From an uncultured bacterium (lineage in GTDB: Bacteria > Bacillota > Clostridia > Lachnospirales > Lachnospiraceae): a stretch of 6,280 nucleotides of DNA. The notes beneath the pieces are model-generated. The model saw nothing but the letters and a program-made list of their open reading frames with translations. It was not told the origin of the DNA and did not search any database. Shown piece by piece: positions 1 to 5,204 of the stretch (positions are counted from its first letter, which is position 1; each line of letters starts with the position of its first letter). The position numbers were made by a program, and so were the translations under genes. The stretch is taken from positions 1 through 6,280 of the forward strand of contig CAMGRE010000139.1 in the NCBI GenBank assembly GCA_946061355.1, given 5' to 3'.

Positions 1-624
1 GAAAAATCTATATTTCAAATGCGTGTGAATATCCCAATGTCTTTCGCTTTCTATGATGGCATCGTATTTGTTGCCGCGTCGGATCTCGCGCTCCACAAAT
101 TTCGTACAGTCGTCCACCAGCCAGCGGATCGGTGCATCGGACAGACCGGAGGAAACGGCGTTCTCCTTTGCCCAGCCGACCATTCCCTTGGAGGCGTCCA
201 CATGTGTCACGCTCGCGCCCGCTTTTGCTGCAGCGAGTGTTGCGCCGCCCGTGTAGGCGAACAGATTCAGTACTTTGACGGGACGGCCTGCCCGGCGGAT
301 CTTCTCACTGCACCAGTCCCAGTTGACTGCCTGCTCCGGAAAGATTCCGGTATGCTTGAATTTAAACGGCTTTAAGCGGAAGGTCAGCTCCCGATAGGAG
401 ATCGTCCATTCGTCCGGCAGATCGAAGAATTCCCATTCTCCGCCGCCTTTTGCGCTTCTGTGATAGTGCGCGTTGCGCGTCTTCCAGCCTTTGTTTTTGC
501 GCGGCGTGTTCCAGATCACCTGCGGGTCCGGTCTGACCAGCAGATAATCGCCCCAACGCTCCAGCTTTTCTCCGCCGGAGGTGTCCAACACTTCATAATC
601 TTTCCATTGATCTGCAATCCACAT
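1..624 (-). CDS. Class I SAM-dependent methyltransferase (RlmI-like), N-terminal part, C-terminus outside window and divergent at the edge
   Basis: The gene reads on the minus strand from ATG at 624-622, with 208 open codons to the window edge, so the stop is not seen. The SAM-binding motif I is clear at about residues 133-152 (VLNLFAYTGGATLAAAKAGA), followed by an acidic residue in HVDASKGMVGWAKEN. The upstream beta-rich part (FPEQAVNWDW) matches the Methyltrans_SAM family that includes the 23S rRNA methyltransferases RlmI/RlmK. Those enzymes transfer a methyl group from SAM to a base in rRNA; the target here is unknown. After YDAII (residue 191) the family normally continues with a DPPSYG catalytic motif. 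Here residues 192-208 read ESERHWDIHTHLKYRFF, which does not fit, and no frame supplies the motif. The gene may therefore be interrupted, rearranged or misassembled at about position 50-54. A GAGAG and an AGGAAG lie 7-14 nt before the start, so the start is plausible. It is divergent from the TetR gene. The family call is good; the substrate is not known. Confidence 0.8.
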   Translation of the reverse strand, partial: MWIADQWKDYEVLDTSGGEKLERWGDYLLVRPDPQVIWNTPRKNKGWKTRNAHYHRSAKGGGEWEFFDLPDEWTISYRELTFRLKPFKFKHTGIFPEQAVNWDWCSEKIRRAGRPVKVLNLFAYTGGATLAAAKAGASVTHVDASKGMVGWAKENAVSSGLSDAPIRWLVDDCTKFVEREIRRGNKYDAIIESERHWDIHTHLKYRFF

Positions 625-654
625 AAAGAACTCTCGCTTCCTATAAAAATATGC

Positions 655-660
655 TACACT
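655..660 (+). promoter_or_regulatory. Candidate extended -10 for the TetR gene
   Basis: TGCTACACT at 652-660 has the TG-N-TA---T pattern of an extended -10, about 65 bases before the TetR start. No good -35 is seen at 17 bases upstream (632-637 is TCTCGC), so this is a weak call. A minus-strand promoter for the methyltransferase may overlap the same stretch: TTGTAT, 17 bases, TTTATA, read on the complement. Confidence 0.3.
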
Positions 661-724
661 AACTATACAACAGACAGAAACGCAAAGCAAATCTTTCGCG
701 GAAACGACAGGAGAGAAATCTGCC

Positions 725-1309
725 ATGGCAAAGAAAAATGTGAAGAAAACGAAGAGCCGGATTGTGAGCGCCGCATGGAAACTCTTTTACGATCAGGGCT
801 ATGAGGATACGACGATCGAGGAGATCATTGCCGAATCCGGCACATCCAAAGGTTCCTTTTATCACTATTTCGAGGGAAAAGATGCCTTGCTGGGCTCGCT
901 TTCTTATATGTTTGATGAGAAATATATGGAGCTGGAAGATGAACTGACGGATGAGATGAGCGCCTGCGAGATCCTGCTCTTTCTGAACCGGGAACTGTTT
1001 GAGATGATCGAGAAGAGTGTAGACATCGAACTGCTCGGCAGGCTGTTTTCCACGCAGCTGACGACGAAGGGGCAGAAATATCTGATGGATTACAGCCGTG
1101 AGTATTACAAACTGCTCAAGCGGATCGCGGTGGAGGGGAAAGAGCGCGGCGAACTGACGGATGAGATGTCTGTCAGCGAGATTGTCAAATACTATGCCAT
1201 GTGTGAGCGCGGAATCCTGTATGACTGGTGCCTTTGCGACGGAGAATATTCTCTGAGTGAATACAGCAGTAGGGTCATGCCGATGTTCCTATATAAATTA
1301 CAGAAATAG
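725..1309 (+). CDS. TetR/AcrR-family transcriptional regulator
   Basis: A 194-residue protein of normal length for TetR regulators, which are dimeric DNA-binding repressors released by a small ligand. The N-terminal helix-turn-helix is typical: helix 1 at about residues 10-24 (SRIVSAAWKLFYDQGY), then TTIEEIIAESGTSKGSFYHYF at 29-49, with the family's G-T-S-K-G-S-F-Y-H-Y-F recognition helix and the following K-D-A-L-L. The C-terminal ligand domain (about 60-194) is unassigned, so the inducer cannot be named. The start is set by AGGAGAG at 709-715, nine bases before the ATG. The gene is divergent from the methyltransferase and about 160 bases upstream of putP on the same strand. It may control itself and either neighbour, but this is inference. 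An 18-bp exact repeat inside the gene gives two copies of the motif ELTDEMS (residues 73-79 and 143-149), each followed two residues later by EI. Confidence 0.93.
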   Translation: MAKKNVKKTKSRIVSAAWKLFYDQGYEDTTIEEIIAESGTSKGSFYHYFEGKDALLGSLSYMFDEKYMELEDELTDEMSACEILLFLNRELFEMIEKSVDIELLGRLFSTQLTTKGQKYLMDYSREYYKLLKRIAVEGKERGELTDEMSVSEIVKYYAMCERGILYDWCLCDGEYSLSEYSSRVMPMFLYKLQK

Positions 1310-1365
1310 TTCAATACATATTCTTGTCAAAAAGCACGTAAAATCAATAAAAAAGCCAATAAAAG

Positions 1366-1420
1366 CAGAACACGGTACAAACTAAAGTCTAAACTTTATT
1401 CTGTATTGCGTTCTGTTTTT
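1366..1420 (+). terminator. Long hairpin plus T5, likely terminator of the TetR gene, overlapping the putP promoter
   Basis: Arms 1366-1379 (CAGAACACGGTACA) and 1402-1415 (TGTATTGCGTTCTG) pair over 14 positions with one A-C mismatch and two G-T wobbles. They are followed at once by TTTTT at 1416-1420. This has the form of a Rho-independent terminator about 55 bases after the TetR stop. The loop is large (22 nt) but contains its own dyad at 1383-1398, so the whole could fold as one long rod. The right arm also contains the -35 of the putP promoter, so the DNA may serve two purposes. The stem is not GC-rich, so termination strength is uncertain. Confidence 0.5.
1383..1398. promoter_or_regulatory. 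16-bp dyad, candidate operator upstream of putP
   Basis: TAAAGT-CTAA-ACTTTA has two perfect 6-bp arms around a 4-base centre and ends seven bases before the putP -35 (1406-1411). Its size and position would suit a dimeric regulator such as the neighbouring TetR protein. It may instead be only the tip of the terminator hairpin 1366-1420. No second copy was seen in the TetR/methyltransferase gap. Confidence 0.3.
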
Positions 1421-1434
1421 GTATGTGGTATAAC
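1406..1434 (+). promoter_or_regulatory. putP promoter (sigma-70/SigA type, extended -10)
   Basis: TTGCGT at 1406-1411 is separated by exactly 17 bases from TATAAC at 1429-1434, and TGG directly precedes the -10, giving an extended -10. The predicted transcript starts near 1441, leaving a short leader of about 27 bases before the ATG at 1468. This also argues against the longer in-frame start at 1423, which would lie inside the promoter. Confidence 0.65.
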
Positions 1435-1467
1435 GGAACAAGCTACGAAAGAGAGAGGAGAAGTGTT

Positions 1468-2997
1468 ATGTTTATGACAAGTAATATCTGTATTCTGATC
1501 GCGATCATTGCTTATCTGGTGCTTGTGGTCGGAATCGGCATCAAATATGCCAAAAAGAATGAGAGCACAGAAGATTTTTATCTGGGTGGAAGGAAGTTAG
1601 GACCCTTTGTGACGGCTATGAGCGCGGAGGCTTCCGATATGAGTAGCTGGCTCCTTATGGGATTGCCGGGCGTTGCTTATGTGTCGGGACTTGCCGATGC
1701 GGCATGGACGGCGATCGGTCTGGCGGTCGGAACGTATGTCAACTGGCTGATCGTGGCGAGGAGGCTCCGCCGCTACACGGTGGTGGCAGGCAATGCGACG
1801 ACGCTTCCGGAGTTCTTTTCCAACAGATTTCATGATGATAAGAAGATACTCAGCGTGATTGCTGCGGTTGTGATCATTATTTTCTTCGTTCCGTACACGG
1901 CATCCGGATTTTCTGCCTGCGGCAAACTGTTCGCCAGCCTGTTTGGCATGGATTATATGACGGCGATGATCATGAGCGCTGTCGTGATCGTGGCTTACAC
2001 GACGCTCGGCGGATTTATGGCGGCGAGTACATCAGACTTCCTGCAGAGTATCATTATGAGTATCGCGATCGTAGTCGTACTTGGATTCGGCACGATGAGC
2101 GCAGGAGGCATTGGCGCGGTTGCAGAGAATACAAAATCTCTTGCAGGATATTTCAGCCTGACGGCGCTGCATGATGCAGCAGCCAATGCGGCTGTCAGCT
2201 ATGGACCGATTACGATCGTCTCTACACTTGCATGGGGACTCGGATATTTCGGTATGCCCCATATCCTGCTTCGCTTTATGGCGATCGAGGATGAGAATAA
2301 GTTAAAGCTTTCGAGAAGAATTGCCTCTGTGTGGGTTGTTATCGCGATGGCAGTTGCGATCTTTATCGGTATCGTCGGCAATGCCATGAGCGCGGCGGGA
2401 GCGATTCCTGTGCTCGAGGATGCAGAGACTGTGCTTGTTGCGATTGCAACGCTGCTTAGCAGCCACGGTGTCATTTTTGCACTGCTTGCGGGCGTGATCC
2501 TGGCCGGCGTTCTCGCAGCGACAATGTCAACGGCGGATTCACAGTTGCTTGCAGCTTCCTCCAGTGTTTCACAGAACATTATCAAGGAAGTACTTTTCAA
2601 GGATATCAGCGCTAAGACGGGCATGATCATTGCCAGAGTGACGGTGATCCTGATCTCGGTCATCGGTGTGTTTATCGCGCGTGACCCGAACAGTTCCGTA
2701 TTCGGAATCGTGTCCTTCGCATGGGCGGGCTTTGGTGCAGCATTCGGACCTGTCGTACTGTGTTCCCTTTTCTGGAAGCGCACGACGAAGCAGGGCGCTC
2801 TTGCCGGAATGATCAGCGGCGGTATCATGATCTTTGTATGGAAGTTTATCGTCAGACCGCTGGGCGGTGCATGGAACATTTACGAGCTCCTGCCTGCATT
2901 CCTCGTAGCGTGTGCTTTCATTATTATTGTAAGTCTTTTGACAAAAGAACCCGATGAGAGTATTATAAAGGAGTTTGAGGAAGCAAAGCAGGCATAG
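1468..2997 (+). CDS. putP: Sodium/proline symporter PutP
   Basis: A 509-residue membrane protein of the sodium:solute symporter (SSS) family, near the usual PutP length of about 500. It imports proline with Na+ across the cytoplasmic membrane for use as nutrient or osmolyte. Visible marks are the YLGGRKLGPFVTAMSAEASDMSSW block (residues 38-61) with the Na+-site aspartate at D57, then LLMGLPG, the WGLGYFGMPHILLRFMA block, and ATMSTADSQLL containing S354 and T355, equivalent to the Na+-coordinating S340/T341 of E. coli PutP. FAWAGFGAAFGPVVLCSLFW is also typical. About 13 hydrophobic segments are spread along the chain. The start at 1468 follows AGAGGAG (1454-1460) with 7-base spacing; an in-frame ATG at 1423 lacks a ribosome site and overlaps the -10. 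The tail (KEPDESIIKEFEEAKQA) is charged and cytoplasmic. The TetR gene upstream is a candidate regulator. PutP is preferred over other SSS members (pantothenate, sialic acid) because of the full-length match in these blocks. Confidence 0.93.
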   Translation: MFMTSNICILIAIIAYLVLVVGIGIKYAKKNESTEDFYLGGRKLGPFVTAMSAEASDMSSWLLMGLPGVAYVSGLADAAWTAIGLAVGTYVNWLIVARRLRRYTVVAGNATTLPEFFSNRFHDDKKILSVIAAVVIIIFFVPYTASGFSACGKLFASLFGMDYMTAMIMSAVVIVAYTTLGGFMAASTSDFLQSIIMSIAIVVVLGFGTMSAGGIGAVAENTKSLAGYFSLTALHDAAANAAVSYGPITIVSTLAWGLGYFGMPHILLRFMAIEDENKLKLSRRIASVWVVIAMAVAIFIGIVGNAMSAAGAIPVLEDAETVLVAIATLLSSHGVIFALLAGVILAGVLAATMSTADSQLLAASSSVSQNIIKEVLFKDISAKTGMIIARVTVILISVIGVFIARDPNSSVFGIVSFAWAGFGAAFGPVVLCSLFWKRTTKQGALAGMISGGIMIFVWKFIVRPLGGAWNIYELLPAFLVACAFIIIVSLLTKEPDESIIKEFEEAKQA

Positions 2998-3042
2998 CCG
3001 GAGTGACGGACAGCTGCCTGCGTGGCGGCAGGGAGAAAAAAC

Positions 3043-3216
3043 ATGCTGGTTTGTGATTATATCGTACAACAGATTGACGGGGACTATGCCCATTTGAGGC
3101 GGGTTGATATGATGGAGGAGGCGCCCAAGCTGGTGGCGAGAGCGCTTCTCCCGCAGGAGATCCGCGAGGGCAGTACCCTGCATTATGAGATGATGCAGTA
3201 TACATTGATTGACTGA
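3043..3216 (+). CDS. Small protein of 57 residues, DUF3006-like
   Basis: Begins ATG at 3043 after AGGGAG (3029-3034), giving MLVCDYIVQQIDGDYAHL at the N-terminus. An in-frame GTG at 3022 exists but has no ribosome site. The plan, an opening strand, I-D-G-D-Y-A-H-L, an acidic turn, V-A-R-A-L-L-P, then R-E-G-S-T-L-H-Y, resembles the small beta-rich DUF3006 proteins (pattern: D-R-I-E-G-D-Y-A-V-L ... P-K-x-L-L-P ... K-E-G-D). No catalytic residues or membrane segment are evident, and no function is known to me. It lies 45 bases after putP and could be co-transcribed with it, since only a weak hairpin with no T tract (CTGCC/GGCAG, 3014-3031) separates them. The reading frame, ribosome site and motif make it a real gene; the family name is moderately sure. 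Confidence 0.72.
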   Translation: MLVCDYIVQQIDGDYAHLRRVDMMEEAPKLVARALLPQEIREGSTLHYEMMQYTLID

Positions 3217-3217
3217 G

Positions 3218-3242
3218 TGCAGCGCCGTACTACGGCGCTGCA
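3218..3242. terminator. 25-bp perfect odd palindrome, terminator-like hairpin or operator
   Basis: TGCAGCGCCGTA (3218-3229) and TACGGCGCTGCA (3231-3242) are exact reverse complements around a single C at 3230. It starts two bases after the stop of the small gene. As RNA it would form a very stable GC-rich hairpin. The bases after it (GTTATATATAATAG) contain no proper T run, so it would be an imperfect terminator; as DNA it is symmetric enough to be a protein site. A TATAAT at 3249-3254 right after it could be a -10 for the deacylase gene, though no -35 is visible at 16-18 bases upstream. Confidence 0.5.
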
Positions 3243-3274
3243 GTTATATATAATAGGAAGAGAGGGATACGGTC

Positions 3275-3745
3275 ATGTCGATCGAACGCGCAAAAGAGTA
3301 TCTGAGACAATATGGAATGGAAGACAGAGTCCGTGAGACAGAGATGTCCAGCGCCACGGTGGAGTTGGCAGCAGAAGCACTCGGCTGTGAGCCGGCAAGG
3401 ATTGCCAAGACGCTTTCTTTTCTGGTGAATGAGGAAGCGGTGCTGATCGTGGCAGCGGGCGATACCAAAGTGGACAATGCGAAATATAAACATTTCTTTG
3501 GCACGAAGGCAAAGATGCTTTCCCCGGATCAGGTGGAGGAGATGATCGGACATGCCATCGGCGGTGTCTGCCCGTTTGGGATCAACGAGGGCGTGAAGGT
3601 CTATCTCGACGAATCACTTCGGCGGTTCGAGACGGTGTTTCCTGCGTGCGGCAGCAGTAACAGCATGATCGAGCTGACCATGCCGGAGCTGGAACAGTGT
3701 TCCGGCTACACAGCATGGGTGGATGTGTGCAAGCTGAGAGAATGA
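3275..3745 (+). CDS. YbaK/EbsC (ProX-like) aminoacyl-tRNA deacylase
   Basis: A 156-residue single-domain protein, the usual size for the YbaK/ProX group. These enzymes hydrolyse wrongly charged tRNA in trans, for example Cys-tRNA(Pro) by YbaK or Ala-tRNA(Pro) by ProX, acting freely in the cytoplasm. Visible family marks are ARIAKTLSF with K45 at the position of the essential lysine of E. coli YbaK, then GDTKVDNAKYK (62-72), GGVCPFGI (96-103) and FPACGSSNSMIEL (122-134). The last two are the conserved loops of the pocket. Which amino acid is removed cannot be told from the sequence. The start at 3275 follows GAGAGGG (3260-3266). The gene sits between the small DUF3006-like gene and the S10 operon leader. 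Codons are mixed (CGC, CGG and AGA arginine), unlike the AGA-biased ribosomal genes downstream. Confidence 0.9.
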   Translation: MSIERAKEYLRQYGMEDRVRETEMSSATVELAAEALGCEPARIAKTLSFLVNEEAVLIVAAGDTKVDNAKYKHFFGTKAKMLSPDQVEEMIGHAIGGVCPFGINEGVKVYLDESLRRFETVFPACGSSNSMIELTMPELEQCSGYTAWVDVCKLRE

Positions 3746-3798
3746 GGGGACTGTTCGGAACAGGCCGGAGCGGAACCGTGCAGACTATGAGAATACGG

Positions 3799-3826
3799 AT
3801 TGTATTAAAAAAAGAACAATTTTTTT
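3799..3826 (+). terminator. Weak A/T-rich terminator candidate after the deacylase gene
   Basis: ATTGT (3799-3803) pairs with ACAAT (3816-3820) and a T7 run covers 3820-3826; alternatively A7 at 3807-3813 pairs with T7 at 3820-3826. The stem has almost no GC, so termination would be weak. A small GC-richer dyad, CTGTTC-G-GAACAG at 3751-3763, lies upstream without a T tract. The same A/T block may act mainly as an upstream element of the S10 promoter. Confidence 0.3.
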
Positions 3827-3836
3827 GAAAAATAAC

Positions 3837-3865
3837 TTGCAAGAACCAGACTTATCCTATATACT
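3837..3865 (+). promoter_or_regulatory. S10 operon promoter with A/T-rich UP-like tract
   Basis: TTGCAA at 3837-3842, a 17-base spacer and TATACT at 3860-3865 form a near-consensus housekeeping promoter. The transcript should start near 3872. The stretch 3807-3833 is dense in A and T runs (A7, T7, GAAAAATAA), as in UP elements that strengthen ribosomal promoters. It is the only strong promoter seen between the deacylase and rpsJ. Confidence 0.75.
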
Positions 3866-3871
3866 GAATGT

Positions 3872-4115
3872 TGCTGTGACATTGATAGCTATGAAGCGTG
3901 AGGTTGCTGCCCGTTGTGGCAGGTTTTCCGCGGAGCGAATGTCAAGTTAGGAAACTGACGACAAGTCACTGTACAGAATCAGCAAAGTCTGCCGAGGGCA
4001 GAAACGACGTGTGAAAGTCTGGTTTGCAAAAATACAGGACACACACGGGAGAGTGTACAGTCACCGCTTGTCGTACTTAAGAAATTAAAAGTGCGAAAAG
4101 GAGGCGACTTTTTTT
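3872..4115 (+). ncRNA. Structured 5' leader of the S10 ribosomal protein operon
   Basis: About 244 nt separate the predicted transcription start from rpsJ and contain no convincing gene. They hold nested complementary arms. Domain 1 is closed by TGACATT (3877-3883) with AATGTCA (3938-3944) and contains CTGCC/GGCAG (3907-3911, 3918-3922) and TCCGCGGA (3927-3934). Domain 2 is closed by ACGACAAG (3958-3965) with CTTGTCGT (4067-4074), continued by ACTGTACA (3968-3975) with TGTACAGT (4054-4061). It encloses the hairpin TCTGCC-GAG-GGCAGA (3988-4002) and the arms CGTGTG/CACACG (4008-4013, 4042-4047). S10 operon leaders bind ribosomal protein L4 in E. coli and block both transcription and translation. 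The third gene here encodes L4, so the same logic is plausible. The ligand and mechanism are inferred; the pairing is seen directly. Confidence 0.72.
4087..4115 (+). promoter_or_regulatory. Hairpin enclosing the rpsJ Shine-Dalgarno, ending in T7
   Basis: AAAAGT (4087-4092) can pair with ACTTTT (4107-4112), placing AAAAGGAGG (4096-4104) in the loop, and the seven T at 4109-4115 run right up to the ATG. A competing hairpin GTACTT (4073-4078) with AAGTGC (4089-4094) would leave the ribosome site free. This is how a switch for translation, or an attenuator, could look, but the stem is short. Confidence 0.4.
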
Positions 4116-4433
4116 ATGGCAAGTCAAGTAATGAGAATCACATTAAAAGCTTACGAGCATCAGTTAGTGGATGCGTCTGCCAAGAAAATCATCGAAACAG
4201 TTAAGAAAAACGGATCTCAGGTGAGTGGACCGGTTCCGCTTCCTACCAAGAAGGAAGTTGTTACCATTCTTAGAGCGGTTCACAAGGACAAAGATTCCAG
4301 AGAGCAGTTCGAGCAGAGAACACACAAGAGACTGATCGACATCATTGCTCCCACACCCAAGACTGTAGATGCATTACAGAGACTGGAAATGCCTGCCGGT
4401 GTTTACATCGACATCAAAATGAAAAACAAATAA
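4116..4433 (+). CDS. rpsJ: 30S ribosomal protein S10 (NusE)
   Basis: A 105-residue protein, essentially family length. It is part of the 30S head and, as NusE, also joins the NusB/NusG antitermination complex on RNA polymerase. The sequence is diagnostic: MASQVMRITLKAYEHQLVD at the N-terminus, SGPVPLPTKKE at 37-46 in the long loop, and SREQFEQRTHKRLIDI at 61-76. The ATG at 4116 is preceded by AAAAGGAGG with about 11 bases spacing, partly a T7 tract. It is the first gene of the S10 operon and is followed by rplC after 60 bases. Arginine is encoded by AGA throughout, a sign of high expression in this genome. Confidence 0.98.
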   Translation: MASQVMRITLKAYEHQLVDASAKKIIETVKKNGSQVSGPVPLPTKKEVVTILRAVHKDKDSREQFEQRTHKRLIDIIAPTPKTVDALQRLEMPAGVYIDIKMKNK

Positions 4434-4448
4434 GACCCCTACTAGTAT

Positions 4449-4464
4449 GAATGAGGATTCATTC
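4449..4464 (+). other. Small hairpin in the rpsJ-rplC gap
   Basis: GAATGA (4449-4454) pairs exactly with TCATTC (4459-4464) around GGAT. There is no T run after it, so it is not a terminator. It may protect or space the mRNA ahead of the rplC ribosome site GGAGG (4481-4485). Confidence 0.35.
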
Positions 4465-4493
4465 CGCTGTAGAACAAACAGGAGGTAAAAAGA

Positions 4494-5177
4494 ATGAAGA
4501 AGGCAATTTTAGCGACGAAAGTCGGCATGACACAGATCTTCGACGAAGTTGGCAACCTGATTCCGGTTACCGTGCTTCAGGCTGGTCCCTGTGTTGTGAC
4601 ACAGGTTAAGACAATGGACAACGACGGTTACAGCGCTGTTCAGGTTGGTTTTGTTGATAAGAAAGACAAGATCATCAACAAAGACAAGAGCGGCAAGAAA
4701 GAGATCATCCACAGACACGGAGTAAACAAGGCACTCAAGGGTCATTTTGAGAAGGCCGGCGTTTCTTCCAAGAGATATGTGAGAGAGTTCAGATTTGAGA
4801 ACGCTGAGGAGTATGCACTGGGAAATGAGATCAAGGCAGATATCTTCGCTGAGGGCGACAGAGTAGATGCTACGGCTACTTCCAAGGGCAAGGGCTTCCA
4901 GGGCGCCATCAAGAGACATGGCCAGCACAGAGGACCTATGGCTCACGGCTCCAAGTTCCATCGTCATCAGGGTTCCAACGGTGCCTGCTCCTCACCCAGC
5001 AAGGTATTCAAGGGAAAAGGCATGCCCGGACATATGGGCTCCGTAAAGGTGACTGTACAGAACCTTACGGTTGTGAGAGTTGATGCAGAGAAGAATCTGC
5101 TTTTGGTAAAGGGCGCAGTACCCGGACCTAAAAAAGCTTTAGTAACAATCAAAGAGACTACGAAAGTAGAAGCTTAA
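4494..5177 (+). CDS. rplC: 50S ribosomal protein L3
   Basis: A 227-residue protein that is one of the early-assembly proteins of the 50S subunit and reaches towards the peptidyl transferase centre. Diagnostic parts are KKAILATKVGMTQIFDE at the N-terminus (2-18), SKGKGFQGAIKRHG (130-143), GPMAHGSKFHRHQGSNGA (147-164) and KVFKGKGMPGHMG (170-182). The glutamine that PrmB methylates in E. coli L3 (in a GSIGQNQTP context) is absent; GSNGACSSP stands there, as in other Gram-positive L3 proteins. The ATG at 4494 follows AGGAGG (4480-4485) with 8 bases spacing. It is the second gene of the operon and is followed after 27 bases by rplD. Confidence 0.98.
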   Translation: MKKAILATKVGMTQIFDEVGNLIPVTVLQAGPCVVTQVKTMDNDGYSAVQVGFVDKKDKIINKDKSGKKEIIHRHGVNKALKGHFEKAGVSSKRYVREFRFENAEEYALGNEIKADIFAEGDRVDATATSKGKGFQGAIKRHGQHRGPMAHGSKFHRHQGSNGACSSPSKVFKGKGMPGHMGSVKVTVQNLTVVRVDAEKNLLLVKGAVPGPKKALVTIKETTKVEA

Positions 5178-5204
5178 TTTTAGGATGAAAGGAGGACCAT
5201 TCAG

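Noticed and set aside
19..375. Plus-strand open frame of 118 codons over the methyltransferase
   Set aside because: It has no ribosome site, and the opposite strand encodes the recognisable SAM-binding motif. It is a shadow of that gene.
460..804. Plus-strand open frame of 114 codons across the methyltransferase start and TetR start
   Set aside because: It crosses the divergent promoter region and overlaps two better-supported genes in other frames; no family likeness.
1423..1467. Longer N-terminus for PutP from ATG at 1423
   Set aside because: No ribosome site precedes it, the added residues (MWYNGTSYERERRSV) are unlike the family, and it lies across the -10 element. The start at 1468 has AGAGGAG.
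2199..2879. Minus-strand open frame of 226 codons opposite putP
   Set aside because: Its composition mirrors the putP codons and the plus strand is an unmistakable symporter; treated as antisense shadow.
3014..3031. CTGCC/GGCAG hairpin after putP, considered as a terminator
   Set aside because: It is short, followed by GGAGAAAAAAC rather than T residues, and overlaps the ribosome site of the small gene. More likely incidental or a mild translational effect.
2569..3183. Minus-strand open frame of 204 codons opposite the end of putP and the small gene
   Set aside because: No ribosome site or family motif seen, and it overlaps two supported plus-strand genes.
3891..3950. 19-codon reading frame (MKREVAARCGRFSAERMSS) inside the S10 leader, considered as a leader peptide
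   Set aside because: There is no Shine-Dalgarno before its ATG, and its bases are engaged in domain 1 of the leader structure. Probably chance, although ribosome profiling could test it.
4509..4967. Minus-strand open frame of 152 codons opposite rplC
   Set aside because: It lies entirely within the highly conserved L3 gene on the other strand; shadow frame.
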